Position numbers and translations under genes: made by a program
In this document: one piece after another, positions 45,190 through 57,301 of the stretch
How the letters are laid out: each line of letters opens with the position of its first letter
How positions within the stretch are numbered: the first letter of the stretch is position 1
Assembly (NCBI GenBank): GCA_029204225.1
Contig: CM055094.1
Location: 70,542,252-70,606,251, forward strand
From: Diphasiastrum complanatum
Lineage: Eukaryota; Streptophyta; Lycopodiopsida; Lycopodiales; Lycopodiaceae
Length of the DNA stretch: 64,000 bases
Reading direction: 5' to 3'
The notes under the pieces: generated by a model
The model's database searches: none
The model's input: only the letters and a program-made list of their open reading frames with translations
What the model was told of the DNA's origin: nothing

Positions 45190-45520
45190 CGACTGATGGA
45201 AGAGCTTGAAGATGAACCAGTAATCAAACTCGAAAGATTCGCGAAAGATTTGCGAAACAGTTTCTTGTTGAAGCTCGAAAGATTCGCGAACAATATCTTG
45301 TCATGAAATATTTTGTTTCTTATTCAAACCTCACCTGTCACAAAATTGTCGCCTGTCGCGAACGATTCACGAAATATTCTTGATTCTTCTTCAAGCTCAA
45401 AACTATCAACGGTCGCGAACAATTCGCGAAACACGAAGATGTTGTGAAGAGACGAAGTGTTGCGAACAATTCACGAAACACGAAGCTCAGACGAAGAGAT
45501 AAACTGTCGCGAACAAAAAT
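45190..45520 (-). repeat. TCGCGAA repeat cluster, possible CACTA 5' subterminal array
   Basis: Repeated motifs such as TCGCGAACAATTCGCGA, GCGAACAATTCACGAAACACGAAG (two near copies at about 45414 and 45462) and GAAAGATTCGCGAA (two copies at about 45231 and 45276) fill 330 bases. They lie upstream of the SET-like and TNP2 exons, where a CACTA subterminal array is expected. A terminal CACTA sequence was not found. Confidence 0.5.
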
Positions 45521-45801
45521 TATTTGAGCCTGAAAACAGAGCGTTTATTTGAAAATTAACTGTCATAACGGTGAGATCTACTGCTACAGAGAATTAAAAG
45601 GCCAAAAGACTTGTCCTGAAATAGTTGTTCATTGTACTTTAGTCTTGATTGCTCCTTTTTTCTGCCAACACTATGGGCCAGTTCCGAATAGTTATGCAGA
45701 TTGTGTAAACACACGAAGAAATCTACAGGTTTGGATAAAAGTCGGATGAAGATTAAAAACCAATTAGTCGATTAGTAGGAAGGAGAATAATCCAACACTC
45801 C
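45521..45801 (-). mobile_element. Ty1/copia 3' LTR (left edge unknown)
   Basis: On the minus strand the LTR starts TGTTGGATTATTCTCC at 45801 just after a GAGGAG tract and the pol end. The left part up to about 45540 was not bounded. Confidence 0.5.
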
Positions 45802-46255
45802 TCTTTAATATGAATCCATGAATGTCTTGATCTTTAAACATAGTTCTGCACAAAACTTCCTGTGTGCATCCAAGCTTAATGCTTTAGTAAAAATATCTAT
45901 CATCATATCTTGCGTTTGACAGTACTACAATCTGACCTTTTTGTCGAGAACTTTGCTTTAGACATAGTGATACTTAAGTTCAATGTGCTTACTCCTAGAA
46001 TGAAACCTAGGATTGGCTGTCAAGGCAATGGCACTTTAATTAACACAAAACAATAATGTCGGAGCATATTGATTCAGACTGATATGTGAAAGTAAGTTTC
46101 TCAACCAAATTGCTTCCTTTGTAGCTTGTGAGGCTGCGATGTACTCTGATTCTATAGAAGATAGAGCTATCAAAGGTTGCTTGTGACTGTTCCAGGAAAT
46201 AGGACCATTGTTGAGGAAAAATGTAAATCCGGAAGTGGATTTACGATGTCTACAT
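45802..46255 (-). pseudogene. Ty1/copia RNase H fragment
   Basis: Minus-strand frames encode STSGFTFFLNNGPISWNSHKQ, SSIESEYIAASQATKEAIWL, then in broken frames NPRFHSRSKHIELKYHYV and MIDIFTKALSLDAHRKF. It is cut near 46255, beyond which a different plus-strand leader begins. Confidence 0.85.
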
Positions 46256-46363
46256 CTCATGTCCAAGTTTGATCTAGGATTGGTTGGGCGGTTTGGCTCC
46301 ATAGTCTCTCCTATTGTGTTCTCCTATCCTCATCTCAGGAGTTATCCCTTTGGGGCATTATAT

Positions 46364-46375
46364 TGGTATCAGAGC
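46364..46375 (+). other. Primer-binding site (Met tRNA), orphan
   Basis: TGGTATCAGAGC followed by CCGACTAAG; the sequence before it (to GGGGCATTATAT) may be an LTR remnant. No gag was recognised to its right. Confidence 0.55.
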
Positions 46376-46587
46376 CCGACTAAGATGCGGTCTTGGATTG
46401 GAGAAGAGACAAGCTCTACATCAAATCGGGAGCACATCTCTCCAGTACTACGTGCTGATTATAGACTCTTGTAAAACTGATATTATGTTATATTCCTTAA
46501 TGATATGTTGCCGAAAGAACTAGAGACTAGTGATTAATTGCATGAAGTTTAACTCTCCTTTAAAACACTTTTCTTCTAGAAGTTTGT
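46376..46587. other. Unassigned interval
   Basis: Follows the orphan primer site; nothing recognised. Confidence 0.35.
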
Positions 46588-48071
46588 TACATCTTTTTGG
46601 TAATTGAAGCTTTGGTGGAATTTATGGTTTTAGTTTGCTAGATGAACAAAATACAATGTGTCTTCTTACTTTTTCCCAACGATTCTTGTTCCTGAGTGAT
46701 GGAACAGAAGGAGATTTTGGAGGCAGATCTGTAGATTTTGTTAATGGCTAGTTAGAAGCAGTGATCGTTGATTGTGCTGCAGGTCGTTGGTGTGATGAGC
46801 CTGACTGCTTGTGAATAGAGTGCTCCTTCCCAGAAATCACCTGCAAGTTGTGGAAGTCTAAATCCATGTCATACTGCTTTAGATCCTCATTCATGTGATA
46901 ACATGATGTGAACGAGGATGACAGCAGTTGGAACATTCTACCCACAATAGAAGCGTGATGAAGGACACAATGAGGTTAAAAATCTGCATTCTCCAGCGTT
47001 GGTTCAAACGAGATGGATTGCCCTACAAAAATTAGTGTTTTGAAGGAGGTGCGCGATCAGCTTTATGTGTTGTAGCGGCCTTACTGGTTCCAATCTGTTA
47101 ATAACAGGTTGCAGGAGCATTCAGTTAGGGATAGCAGTTTCAAAACCTGAATTTGCAACAGAGGTAGCTGGCTATCAAGTGGATCATGATGCTTGCATGC
47201 ACTGTGCTGTAAGCCGGAATGTTGAACTGTAACTGAATCAAGAGATAGCGCAGCCCTGCTTGAGTCATGAAGCTCTTTGTCTCTCCCGATGGTGGAGCAT
47301 GGTTTTGAGATTTGAAAAGTGGCGGCTTTCTCTCTTTCCATCGATTGTAAGGTCCGAGCAGTCCGTGGAGGTTGTGGGGTGGGAGCCGGCCCTAATCCCT
47401 TGTTTTTTTTTTGTAGAAGATAGGGTTTGGGGTTGGGCCACATTTCTATAGGGCTTTTTGACATGCATGACATGGTTGTAAGGAGTAACGGTCTACATAC
47501 ATGCCGAGTGACCATTGGGTTTTAAAGTCTTGACAAGTTGTAACTTTGATGTTAGTTCGAAATTAGATTTTCGAACTCAAAGTACTAGCACCCAATCAGT
47601 GGAATTTTGGTTTCCTGGTGCTAGGTCGTCAAAATTTAAATCGTGGTTTGGATATTGCCTCCCGAATAGGGATTTCCCAAGGAACAATATGCATGTAATA
47701 AGACTTTATTTGTTAGTCAACTGGATTACAAGGACATCTTCCAATAAGCCCAAAATTTGTGTGGAACCTTTGTACCTCAGTTTCCGAAGTCAAGTTGTTC
47801 AAATCAGTGGTTTTGAATAAATCATTCTTAACCAATATTGAGAAACGATGGTAATAGTAGAGTTGTTAGGCATATACCGACTTTAGGAATTGAATTCCTT
47901 GGTACGATGCTATTTAAACCAATTAACTCTGGAGTATTGGTACTCCCATTAAATGTTATTAAATTGTGTTTTTCCGGTTTTCTCCTTTTCAAATCGGTGG
48001 AACACCGATCAGTTGGTTATTGTGGTTTTGATGAATTTGGTCATTAAAATTGAACAAATCAAAGCTTTTGA
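46588..48071 (+). repeat. Partner of the inverted copy at 62517-64000
   Basis: Position x here pairs with 110588 minus x on the opposite strand. The first ~840 bp (46588-47424) are absent from copy A; the rest overlaps copy B. The right limit at 48071 falls just after AAAGCTTTTGA. Confidence 0.95.
46748..47515 (-). pseudogene. Unrecognised gene fragment, left partner
   Basis: Minus-strand open frames are 47081-47515 and 46748-46945, mirrored exactly at 63073-63507 and 63643-63840. The first holds an ATG-led stretch MEREKAATFQISKPC and LLLQ-type residues; the second encodes MNEDLKQYDMDLDFHNLQ, with NLQ|VISGKEHS spanning a possible AG|GT boundary. I do not recognise the family. See the right-hand copy for its continuation. 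Confidence 0.3.
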
Positions 48072-48140
48072 GATACTTGTTAAATAATCAATGGTGGAAA
48101 ATTCATAGTATTTAGAGCATCAATGGTGTATTATCAAACA

Positions 48141-48213
48141 GGGCGGATAGCTCAGTGGTAGAGCATCCCATCCAGTATAAGGGAGGTCATGGGTTCGAAT
48201 CCTAATTTGTCCA
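48141..48213 (+). other. tRNA-like sequence, TRIM 5' LTR, copy B
   Basis: Same as 1252-1324. Confidence 0.65.
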
Positions 48214-48400
48214 TCCATATTATGATTTATGGATTTCTAACATGGTATCAGAGCCAAGTTAGACCTAACAGTTCATGGTGTCAAAGCCATGGTTAGGTTG
48301 CCCAAGTTGTGGGGGAGGTGACAGCTAGGACCCCAACCAAGTGTGGCTTGAGGGGGGGTGTTGGAATATCAATCCACACTCTAGAGAGAACTATCAAACA

Positions 48401-48473
48401 GGGCGGATAGCTCAGTGATAGGGCATCCCATCCGGTATGAGGGAGGTCCTGGGTTCGAATCCTAGTCTGTCCA
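48401..48473 (+). other. tRNA-like sequence, TRIM 3' LTR, copy B
   Basis: Same as 1512-1584. Confidence 0.65.
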
Positions 48474-48502
48474 TCCATATTATGATTTATGGATTTCTAA
48501 CA

Positions 48503-49268
48503 GCCTAGTTTCCTACTAATGGTAAATGGACTACAATACCTAGGAAATAGCTTAGCACACACACTCTCATGTTTTGAGGGTTTTAGAGAATGGGACTCAG
48601 AAGTAGACTTTCTCACCAAGAGAGAATTGCACATCCCATCTATGCGGATCTGCATAATGTCTGGCATGATCTTGGGATTGTCTGATGCTACACTTAGCAT
48701 GTTCTATCATTTGGTTTAGGTCCTCTAAAAAGTTTCTGGCTGCTTCAACTTTTTCATTCTTAAACCCTATAGTTGTGGGTGATCATGGCTGAAAACCATA
48801 CATCAACATAAATGGGCTGTATCCCGTTGCTGAATGTTTGGTACTGTTATAAGCAAACTCAAACAATGGGAGATACCCTTCCCAGGTGGTTTGCTTTTTG
48901 TTGACGTATGCACGAAGCATATCCTCCAGCACCTATTTTACTCTTTCTGTTTGACCGTCCATCTGTGGATGGTCTGTAGTACCCATATTTATTTTGGTAT
49001 GTAGGTGATGGAATACTGCTCTCCAAAAGTTTCCATCAAACTTACTATCCCAGTCGCTGATTATGCCAGAAGGAAGACCATATAATTTAAATAGTCCTTC
49101 TATAAACAACCTTGCTAACGCTGGAGCTCTGACGAGTGTTTTGGTCAGAATAAAGTGGCCCATTTTGGACAACCGATCAACTATGACCCAAATAGCGTCA
49201 TGACCCTTCTGGGTCTTAGGCAGGTTCACTATGAAATCTGTGGATTCCCTCTTACCAGCTGGTATATC
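48503..49268 (-). pseudogene. Ty3/gypsy integrase fragment, copy B
   Basis: Counterpart of 1614-2379, with scattered substitutions (for example one changing T to I in the WVTVDRLSK segment). Confidence 0.8.
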
Positions 49269-49628
49269 TGTCAGAATTTGTAATACAAATTCTAGATGAA
49301 GTTACTAGTCCTACTAGCACTCACACAAAACCAAGCGTAGAGAGAATTCAGATCATAGGAGAATTGAGCAATGATCTAGCGCATTGGAATAATTGTGGTG
49401 GGGTGCCAGCCTACTTAAATAGTTTCTCTAATGAATGAGAAAAGCTAAGAGCCTAAAGCAAATAGCAAAATAGCAAAAGTTAATTGCTAATAATACTACC
49501 TATATTTGGTAAAGACCAAAAATGAACTAAGTACTAAATAGATCCTAATCTACTAGTAGTGCACCCACCTATATGCATAAGGAATAGAAAATTATTTTAC
49601 TATAAATAGAATGACCCTTGTAATAGCA
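49269..49628 (-). mobile_element. Ty1/copia 3' LTR, copy B
   Basis: Counterpart of 2380-2739; one substitution near its start in the minus orientation. Confidence 0.75.
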
Positions 49629-49643
49629 CGCAGGCGCTCCCCC

Positions 49644-49921
49644 TTAATGGTTACTTTGTTATCTATTACTCCTAGAAATTCTCTAAACTTTTGAAATTTT
49701 TCTTTGCCAAGTCCTTTGGTAAAGATATCTGCAACTTGTTCTTCCGTAAGGCAATAGATAAGCTCCACTTCATCACTTTGAATTTTCTCTCTGATGAACT
49801 ATTGTTGTACTTCAATGTGCTTTGTCCTGCTGTGAAAAACTGGATTTTTTGCCATTTTAATACAACTCTGATTGTCGCACCAAAGTACCGTAGGTGAATC
49901 TTGTCGAGTCATCTTTAGTTC
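49644..49921 (-). pseudogene. Ty1/copia RNase H C-terminus, copy B
   Basis: Counterpart of 2755-3032. Confidence 0.8.
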
Positions 49922-50528
49922 ACAGAAGGAGACTACGATGGAGAGGAGGAGAAGAGCAAGTAGGGATGGAGAAGGAGAAGAGAGGGGAACGAGTGTGGCA
50001 AGGGAGAAAGTGTGAGAGAGATTAGGGAGTTAAAATCTAAGCTCTTAACTTTTGAAACTTGAAAGTTGAGGCTAGAGAGGGGTACAAGGGGTCATGGGTG
50101 AGATAGGAGTAGATTCTAGAAGAGTTAGTCAGAAGTTTGTAGATAGGAGATACTAGTTAATAGGAATCCAGGTTACGAGTTAGAACTTAGGGTTTAGGAA
50201 AATCAAAATTAGGTTGGATGAAATTAGGATTCAAGAATCAGGATCATTGTGAGGATAAGAGGTCGGGCTTGGGAACACATGACAATTGCTACAACATATG
50301 GCAACTCAAGAACAAAGAGGTGTCAGTGTTAATATTTTATCGTGATTTGAATTTTGACATAGTAAGTTGGGCATCTGAAGAGAAAATGGAACTCATCATG
50401 TACTTCACGTATATCACCCATACCAGAGATGTGACTGAGCCTCTCGCGGGGTGCCACTATATCTGGCGGTCTCAATGGTTAGCTGGTGTGAGGAAACCTG
50501 AAACTGGCCCACTTCTATCCGCAGTCAG
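49922..50528. other. Purine-rich anonymous interval, copy B
   Basis: Counterpart of 3033-3640; nothing further recognised. Confidence 0.5.
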
Positions 50529-51429
50529 TTTGAATGGAAGGGACAACAAACTTTGCTAGTATAATCTGATGTGGTACAGAGGGATCTCAGGCTGAAAATA
50601 TGATCTGTTGTAGTATATCCTGGTCAGAAACTGACTTGGCTAATGGCATGAAGTGCTCTGGTGTCCATTTCTATGCTGATCTTTGACTAAAGAATAGAGC
50701 CATAAACTTTGGCAAAGAGGTGGCTAATCATGGTGGTACGATAGTTGTCGACTTTCATGGGATCACCACCTTTATGGATAGGATGGATAAGGTTTGTGGA
50801 CCATGGGGAGGGGAATGCATATGTGATAGCGCGGTTGAATAAGACAAAGAGGAAAGGCGAGAGAATGTTAGCAACATACTTCAAAAGTTTAGCCTATAAT
50901 TCGTCAATGTCTTCAGTTTTATGTAAGTGCAATTGTTTGATGGCCTCTTCTACCATGTTTGGGGAGAATGGATTGAAAGTATCTGTGGATGAGGGCGTGG
51001 GAAGTGGAGGTGGATTAGAGACAGTGTACAATGATGTGGTATAGGTCACCCTTGTGCTAAGATCTGTGATCTGGGGTGGAGGTGCTCGTGGGAGGAATTT
51101 GTACCAAAAGGATCTCGATGAGGCACTAAAGAGAAGGTCCATTATCTTCTTTCTCTGGCAGGTTTGATATGCAATTTTCTTTTTTTGAGTAGTTCTATGA
51201 TATACACGAGATAAGTCATTTACTAGATGGGGAAGGTGGCAGCATGCATAGATCAAATTCTGGTGGAGGTGGTTGCATTCGTGGGCATACCATGGGGTAT
51301 GTAGTCGATAGTGTTGTGGATGCATGGGCCGGGGGGATGGAAAAGCAAGGGATGTTGCGGTATGGACGGTCCGGACAAGAAAAAGAGAATGTTCTGCTAA
51401 AGTATGCTCGTATGCATTATAGAAAAATT
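50529..51429 (-). pseudogene. LINE reverse transcriptase fragment, copy B
   Basis: Counterpart of 3640-4540 with the same in-frame TAG. One change turns LFIL into LFVL. Confidence 0.75.
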
Positions 51430-51560
51430 GGCTTTGACCTTGGGCCCTATAAGGATTTCCATGTAGGATGACAAATTTCTTGCAATGTAAAATACAAAAT
51501 AAAATCTTTTCCTACCCGCCGTCCTACCCCCACAGTATTCGATGGTTAACCATTCTGTGT

Positions 51561-51951
51561 ATAGTATAGTTTGTGGCTGTAAAAATTTGAAACTTTTGAA
51601 TGACAGCTCAGATTGACACGATTATAGAGCCATTAGAAAGCCCTCAACGAAAGCTTTCCAACGACACCCAACATGCCCAGTTTCGAGGTACTATTAAAAA
51701 TATATTCTTAGTCAAAGTTTTTGTCCGATCAAAGTCAACGGTCAATCTGATATCACCTTTGAGCATGGTTGACCAGCCAAAACTTTGACTGAGAACATCT
51801 TTTTAACTGTAGCTTGAAAGTGGGTCATGTTGGTGTCGTTGGAAAGCTCTCGTCGAGGCTTTCTAATGGCGCTATAATCGTCGCAATCTGAGCTGTCGTT
51901 CAAAAGTTAGACAGTTTGTATTTGAGATGCATACTATATTACATATAAAAT
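51561..51951. repeat. Long imperfect inverted repeat, copy B
   Basis: Counterpart of 4672-5062. A change from A to G near 51838 restores one pair of the stem relative to copy A (GTGTCGTTGG opposite CCAACGACAC). Confidence 0.85.
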
Positions 51952-52636
51952 GGCTTATTTACGGGCTGCCCCCAAAGCCGAATTACATTGAACAAAAAAA
52001 GAAAAAACAATTAATTTGAGGGAGCTACGTTACTTAGATTTCAAATTTGAGTGTTTTGATTGGTCCATGTGTAAGAAACTTTTGAGAAAAAGAATCAAAG
52101 GTTTATTTTTGGAAGGCCCCTTTTGTGCTCAAATTTTCTCTAATGGGAAGTGAGTCAAAAGTTCAGACAGGGCTTCCCTATATAGAGGAGTGTTTTGAGG
52201 GGTATAGCGATATACGGTCTTCACGCTCGGGGTTAATGGATGAGTGTGTGAGGTGTTAGACGACCAATAGAGAGCGAGAGGTATGAATGGTCAGAGAGGG
52301 TGGTGAACCAAGAAGGATGAAATGGGGGTTAATGGACGAGTGTGTGAGGTGTTAAGATGACCAATAGAGAGCGAGAGGTATGAATGGTTAGAGAGGGTGG
52401 TGTGGTGAACAAGAAGGATGAAATGGAGGGAAGGAGAGATGACGATCCCATGAAATAGTCAACAACACTATGTCCTCTACTTAGTGGCACTCCTTATAAA
52501 TATAGACCAAGCCCTCTACATCCTAGTTCCTAAGGGTTATTATCCCAAACTATGGGACTGAGTGTCACCCTGCCGGGACCCCCTAGGGACTAACAAGTCA
52601 CATGTATCCCTGTATTGCCAATGGCCATAAATAACA
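51952..52636 (-). mobile_element. Ty3/gypsy 3' LTR, copy B (left edge uncertain)
   Basis: Counterpart of 5063-5747, with the same tandem repeat (52230-52425) and TATA-like box (52176-52186). Confidence 0.55.
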
Positions 52637-52668
52637 TCTCCTCCTCCTAAAAGGAGCTTTCGTCCTTG

Positions 52669-53953
52669 AAAGCGAGATCTTCAAGGATGAAATCAGGATA
52701 CCTTTTACGAAGCTTGCTTATAGACTCCCAGATTGCTTTTCTTGGGACCTGTCCTTCCACTTGACCAAAACTTCTCAAAAGATCGCATGTCGAGTCTTTG
52801 CGATTTCAGATATTCAGAATTTCCTCTGGTTCATGTGGCAAGGAATTAGGTTCCTCAAATTCTATTAGGGTTTGTTCTGAGACAATATTGTCTCCTTCTT
52901 GCATCACCCGCTTCAGTCGACTAACATGAAAGACCGGATGTACCTTTGCGGATTCTGGCAAAGCCAGCTGGTAAGCAGAACTTCCAATGCTCTGGAGTAT
53001 TGTGAATGGACCACAATACCTTGGGGACAACTTAGGACACTTGCCTATGCTTAGAGTGGTAGAGTCTTCAGGAACTTTTAGAAACACCCGATGATCTTCT
53101 TGGAAGGTAACTTCCCTACGGATTTTATCCGCATAATGCTTAGCTTGCACTTGGGCTTGCTTTACATTAGCTTTAGCTATCTTGATCATGGTTTCCATGT
53201 CCTCAAGAAACTCTCTAACACTCTGTACTTTTTCTTTCCTAAGCCCTAAGGCCATGGGGGCTCTAGGCTGAAATCCATACATCAACATGAATGGACTATA
53301 CCCTGTAGTGGTGTGTTTAGTACTGTTATAAGCAAACTCCAAAAGTGGAAGATACTCTTCACAGCATATGCTTGTAGCATATCTTCTAGAACCTGATTGA
53401 CCCTTTCCGTCTGACCATCCGTTTCGGGATTATCATTGGAGCTCATAGACAGCTTAATTTCTAACTTGTTAAACAGCGCCCTCCAAAAGTTACATGTAAA
53501 CTTTGGATCTCGAACACTGACTATATTGACAGGAAGGCCATATAGCTTACAAATGTTTTCTATAAAAAGCCTGGCCACTTCTGGAGCTGTAACAATTTTC
53601 TTGGTCGGTACAAACTGCACCATCTTGGTCAATCGGTCTACAACTACCTAGATCGAGTCATGGCTTTTACTCGTTCTTGGTAACCCCACTATAAAGTCCA
53701 TGCTGATACTCTCCCATCTACCACCGAGTATCTCTAGTGGCTGGAGGAGCCCACCTACCTTGAGCCGTTCAGCCTTTATGGCCTGGCATGTGGTGCACCT
53801 TAGCACGTACTCTTGTACGTCTTTCTGCATACCAGGCCAATAAAACCTATTCTTTGCAAGAGCATAGGTCCTCTTTATCCCAGGATGCCCTGCACTGGGA
53901 CTGTTGTCTTTCCTCAAGAATTTGGCACCTAAAGTCACCGTCCTTGGGTACAC
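52669..53953 (-). pseudogene. Ty3/gypsy integrase with chromodomain-like tail, copy B
   Basis: Counterpart of 5780-7064. Substitutions include KLFMSS to KLSMSS and LPANIV to LPVNIV; the same frameshifts and stops are present. Confidence 0.85.
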
Positions 53954-54153
53954 ATACTCTTACTTTAGTTACCCATCCTCAATGGAGACATTCTTCCATC
54001 GAGCATCCGCAACACCTGCTAATGGCACATCCACTCCAGATGTTTCCGCAACATCTTCAGCCGGCACGTCCCGTCCCGTCCCGACGCAACTACAACATCT
54101 TTCGATGGCCCGACAACATTCTTTGATTGCCCTGGTGTGGCTGTGGAATTCCT

Positions 54154-55647
54154 TTACTCAATAGCCTGCCACACAAGTGCGTAGTGAGAATCACTAACAC
54201 ACTTCTCTTTGAGTGATTCCAGGAATTCAATCCTGAATGCCATAAAACTTAGCGCGCTTACCATGGGCATTCGACTCAAGGCATCTGCTACCACATTGTA
54301 GCGCCCTTTCTTGTACCTTAGTTGATAGTTAAACTCTTGGAGAAGTTCAGCCCAATGAGCTTTTCTTCCTTTCAAGTCGCTTTGGGAGGAAAGCCACTTG
54401 ATACCCACTTGATCAAACATGATCACAAACTTAGCCTCCATTTCTTAAGAGCATAGACTATTGCAAACAACTCCCCCTCGTAAGTGGAATAATTCAACTG
54501 GTGTTTATCCAATTTCTTACTCTCAAACATGACTGGATGGTCGTGTTGAGTGAGAACAGCATCGACTGCCTGATCACTAGCATTGGTCTCTACTATGAAT
54601 GCTACATTTGGATCCACTAAACTTAAGACAGGAGCGGTTGCAATTGCAGCCTTTAGATCTTCAAAGCTCGCTTGTTGTTTAGGCCCCCAACTAAAGTACT
54701 TGCCCTTACCCTTGAGCAGATTTGTCAAAAGAGCAGTCAAGAGGGCATACTGATGGATAAACCTCCTATAACATCCAGCCAATTCGAGGAAGATCTGCAG
54801 CTTTTCCACCGAAGTTGGTGCTGGCCATCGCATAATTGCGGCTACTTTTTCAGGATCCATCCTGATATTCTCAGCGGAGATAATATGTCCAAGGTAGTGA
54901 ATCTCTTCCTTGAAGAATTCACATTTTAATTCCTTCGCAAACAAGGAATTCTCTCTCAGGTCTGAAACACTTGACGCAAGTGCTCAAAGTGCTCTTCTTT
55001 AGTATGACTAAAGACAAGGATATCATCAAGGTAGATTAATACAAACTTGCCCAATAGATGTCTGAACACGTTGTTCATTAACCTCATAAATGTTGCCGGA
55101 GGATTGGTTAATCCAAAGTGAAGAACCAAAAACTGGTAATGACCATTCCGCGAACGAAAAGCTGTTAATGGAACGCCATTTTTCTTTAATATGTACCTGA
55201 TGATATCCAGACCTAAGATCGATCTTAGTAAAATACTTTGCCCCTTTGAGTTGATCAAAGATCTCATCTATTGTGGGCAAAGGATACTTATCTTTAATAG
55301 TGATTTTATTTAAAGCCCTATAGTCTATGCACATATGCATAGACCCATCTTTTTTCTTAACCAACAAAATGGGTGCAGCCCATGGTGATTTACTAGGGCA
55401 TATAAACCCTTTAGCTAAACAAATATTCTTGCAGCTACCGCTCTACCTCTAGGTGTTCCGAATGGCTCAACCTATAAGGAGGCTTACTAATAGGTTTAGT
55501 CCCGGGTATTAGTTCTATGGGATGATCTACCTCTCTTCTCGGGGGTAACCCGGAAGGTAAATTGCTAGGAAAGACCTCTTGAAAATCATTTAAAATAGCT
55601 TGCAAACTCACATCTCTCTCTCTTCTCTCAACAAAAGAAACACATTT
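54154..55647 (-). pseudogene. Ty3/gypsy reverse transcriptase and RNase H, copy B
   Basis: Counterpart of 7265-8757. Copy B keeps the normal [15 protein letters not shown] segment at about 55195-55245, then hits a frameshift; copy A has lost one more base just upstream and so reads through in a scrambled frame. The [11 protein letters not shown] active site is the same in both. Confidence 0.85.
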
Positions 55648-56436
55648 CCGCGACCCAGAGAGAGAGAGATGGTCAAGGATTCGTGAGGGAAGCCATAGCT
55701 GGGAAGAGACAGAATAGGTGGCCGCAAGCAGGAAAGTCGTGAGTCAGTTCGCGGGTGGAACCAAGGTGAAACCATAGTGTTTTGGAGTGAACACCGTCTA
55801 CAAGACTCTCCATTGGTGCACAGAAGTGCTCAGAACCGTTGGATAGAAAACTTACAAGATCGACGGCTCAGATTGTGCTACATAGAAGGGGTATCCATAG
55901 TTGGATCAGAATCAACCATTGGATGGAGTCTGAAGGGTTGTTGAAGAGGGCCCTAAAGAAGTGAAGTGCATTTTGGCCCTCAACTTCATTAAAAATTTTC
56001 ATACTAAAATTGGAGTTGGGTCCCTTCACAATTGAAGAGTGAAGTTTCTTCAAGGTGAAGAAACGGTTTATAAACAAAGAATATCCTTATTTTTGGGTCC
56101 TTTGCCCGTTTTGGCCCAAACGAAAGGCTATAACCTCCAAATGAAGGGCACCCGGATTGTACCTGCAAGTACGGTACAACAAAAGAGTGATTGTAGTGGA
56201 GAAAGTGTTCGGAGTGTGCCAAAAGTGATTTCACAATTCCACTGGGCACGTTGTTGGGAGTTGATGACTGAGTGCATTTCGGAAGGCGACGCCGATTTGG
56301 CTTTCACATTGGTGGAAAAGCGGCGAGTGGCCTGGTAAGGAAAAAAGTTTCAGATCATTATTTTCAACTTCTGACATCACTGTTGTCCTCGGCATACTGT
56401 TTTTAGCCTACGACAGAAGTTTCAAGTAGTTTTGCG
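55648..56436 (+). mobile_element. Ty1/copia leader, copy B
   Basis: Counterpart of 8758-9546. Confidence 0.6.
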
Positions 56437-57301
56437 ATGGCAAACATGGGAGAGTCCATTTTGAGTGACAGTAGCAAATTGGATGGGATTTCCAACTATG
56501 CAGTGTGGAAATTCAAAATGAAAAACATACTGATGGAGAAAGACATGTGGGAAGTCGTCACAAGTGATGAAGGCCGCCAAATGAAGTGGATATCAAAGTG
56601 TTTGACAAAAAGATGAGAAAAGCTTTAACCTTCATTAACTTGTCAGTGAAGGATCACATCATTACCCACATTTGTGATGCTATTAGACCTAGACAGGCAT
56701 GGGATGTGCTAAAGGAATATTCGAGATGTCAAATCCGTCAAGAATCATGTTTCTGAAGTCAAAGCTGAATAGTGCCCGCATGGAGCAAGGAGAGCACATT
56801 CAGACGTACATGACCAAAATCAAGACAATGAGAGATGAACTGCATTCTATTGGTGAGCGCATACGTGATGTGGAGCTGGTGCACAATGCATTGTGTGGCA
56901 TTGCATAACCCTATCAGATGTTTGTGAGCAGAATAGCATCAAGAGAAAGATTGCCAACCTTTGACGAGCTCACAGGAATCTTGATGCAAGAAGAGCAACG
57001 ACGAGAAATGGTGAAAGCTAGACGTCAAAATACTGACGATTAGGCACTTGCGACACGCCAAAAACAAGGCAAGGGCAAGGGCAAGAAGAAGTCTAAGCAG
57101 CAATTTGCCAAGTCTCAGGAGGATGAAGGATCTTCCACTAAGACCAAGAAGAAAGGCAAGTGCTTCCATTGTGGTAAAAAGGGCCATTGGAAGAGTGAAT
57201 GTCGCAAATTCCTGGCAGAACAAGGCAATGGGAAACCAAAGCAAGTAGGTAACCTTGTTGATGAGGGTGAGATTGAAGACTCTAGCATCTTCATATCTGC
57301 A
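56437..57301 (+). pseudogene. Ty1/copia gag, copy B
   Basis: Counterpart of 9547-10411. One base is missing near 56719 and one extra base is present near 56884 compared with copy A, so the broken frames differ. The zinc knuckle CFHCGKKGHWKSEC is intact. Confidence 0.85.

Larger units (their letters stand above)
48092..48502 (+). mobile_element. TRIM with tRNA-like LTRs, copy B
   Basis: Counterpart of 1203-1613: 5' LTR ends 48242, primer site 48243-48254, purine tract 48350-48358, 3' LTR 48359-48502. I saw no difference from copy A within it. Confidence 0.75.
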
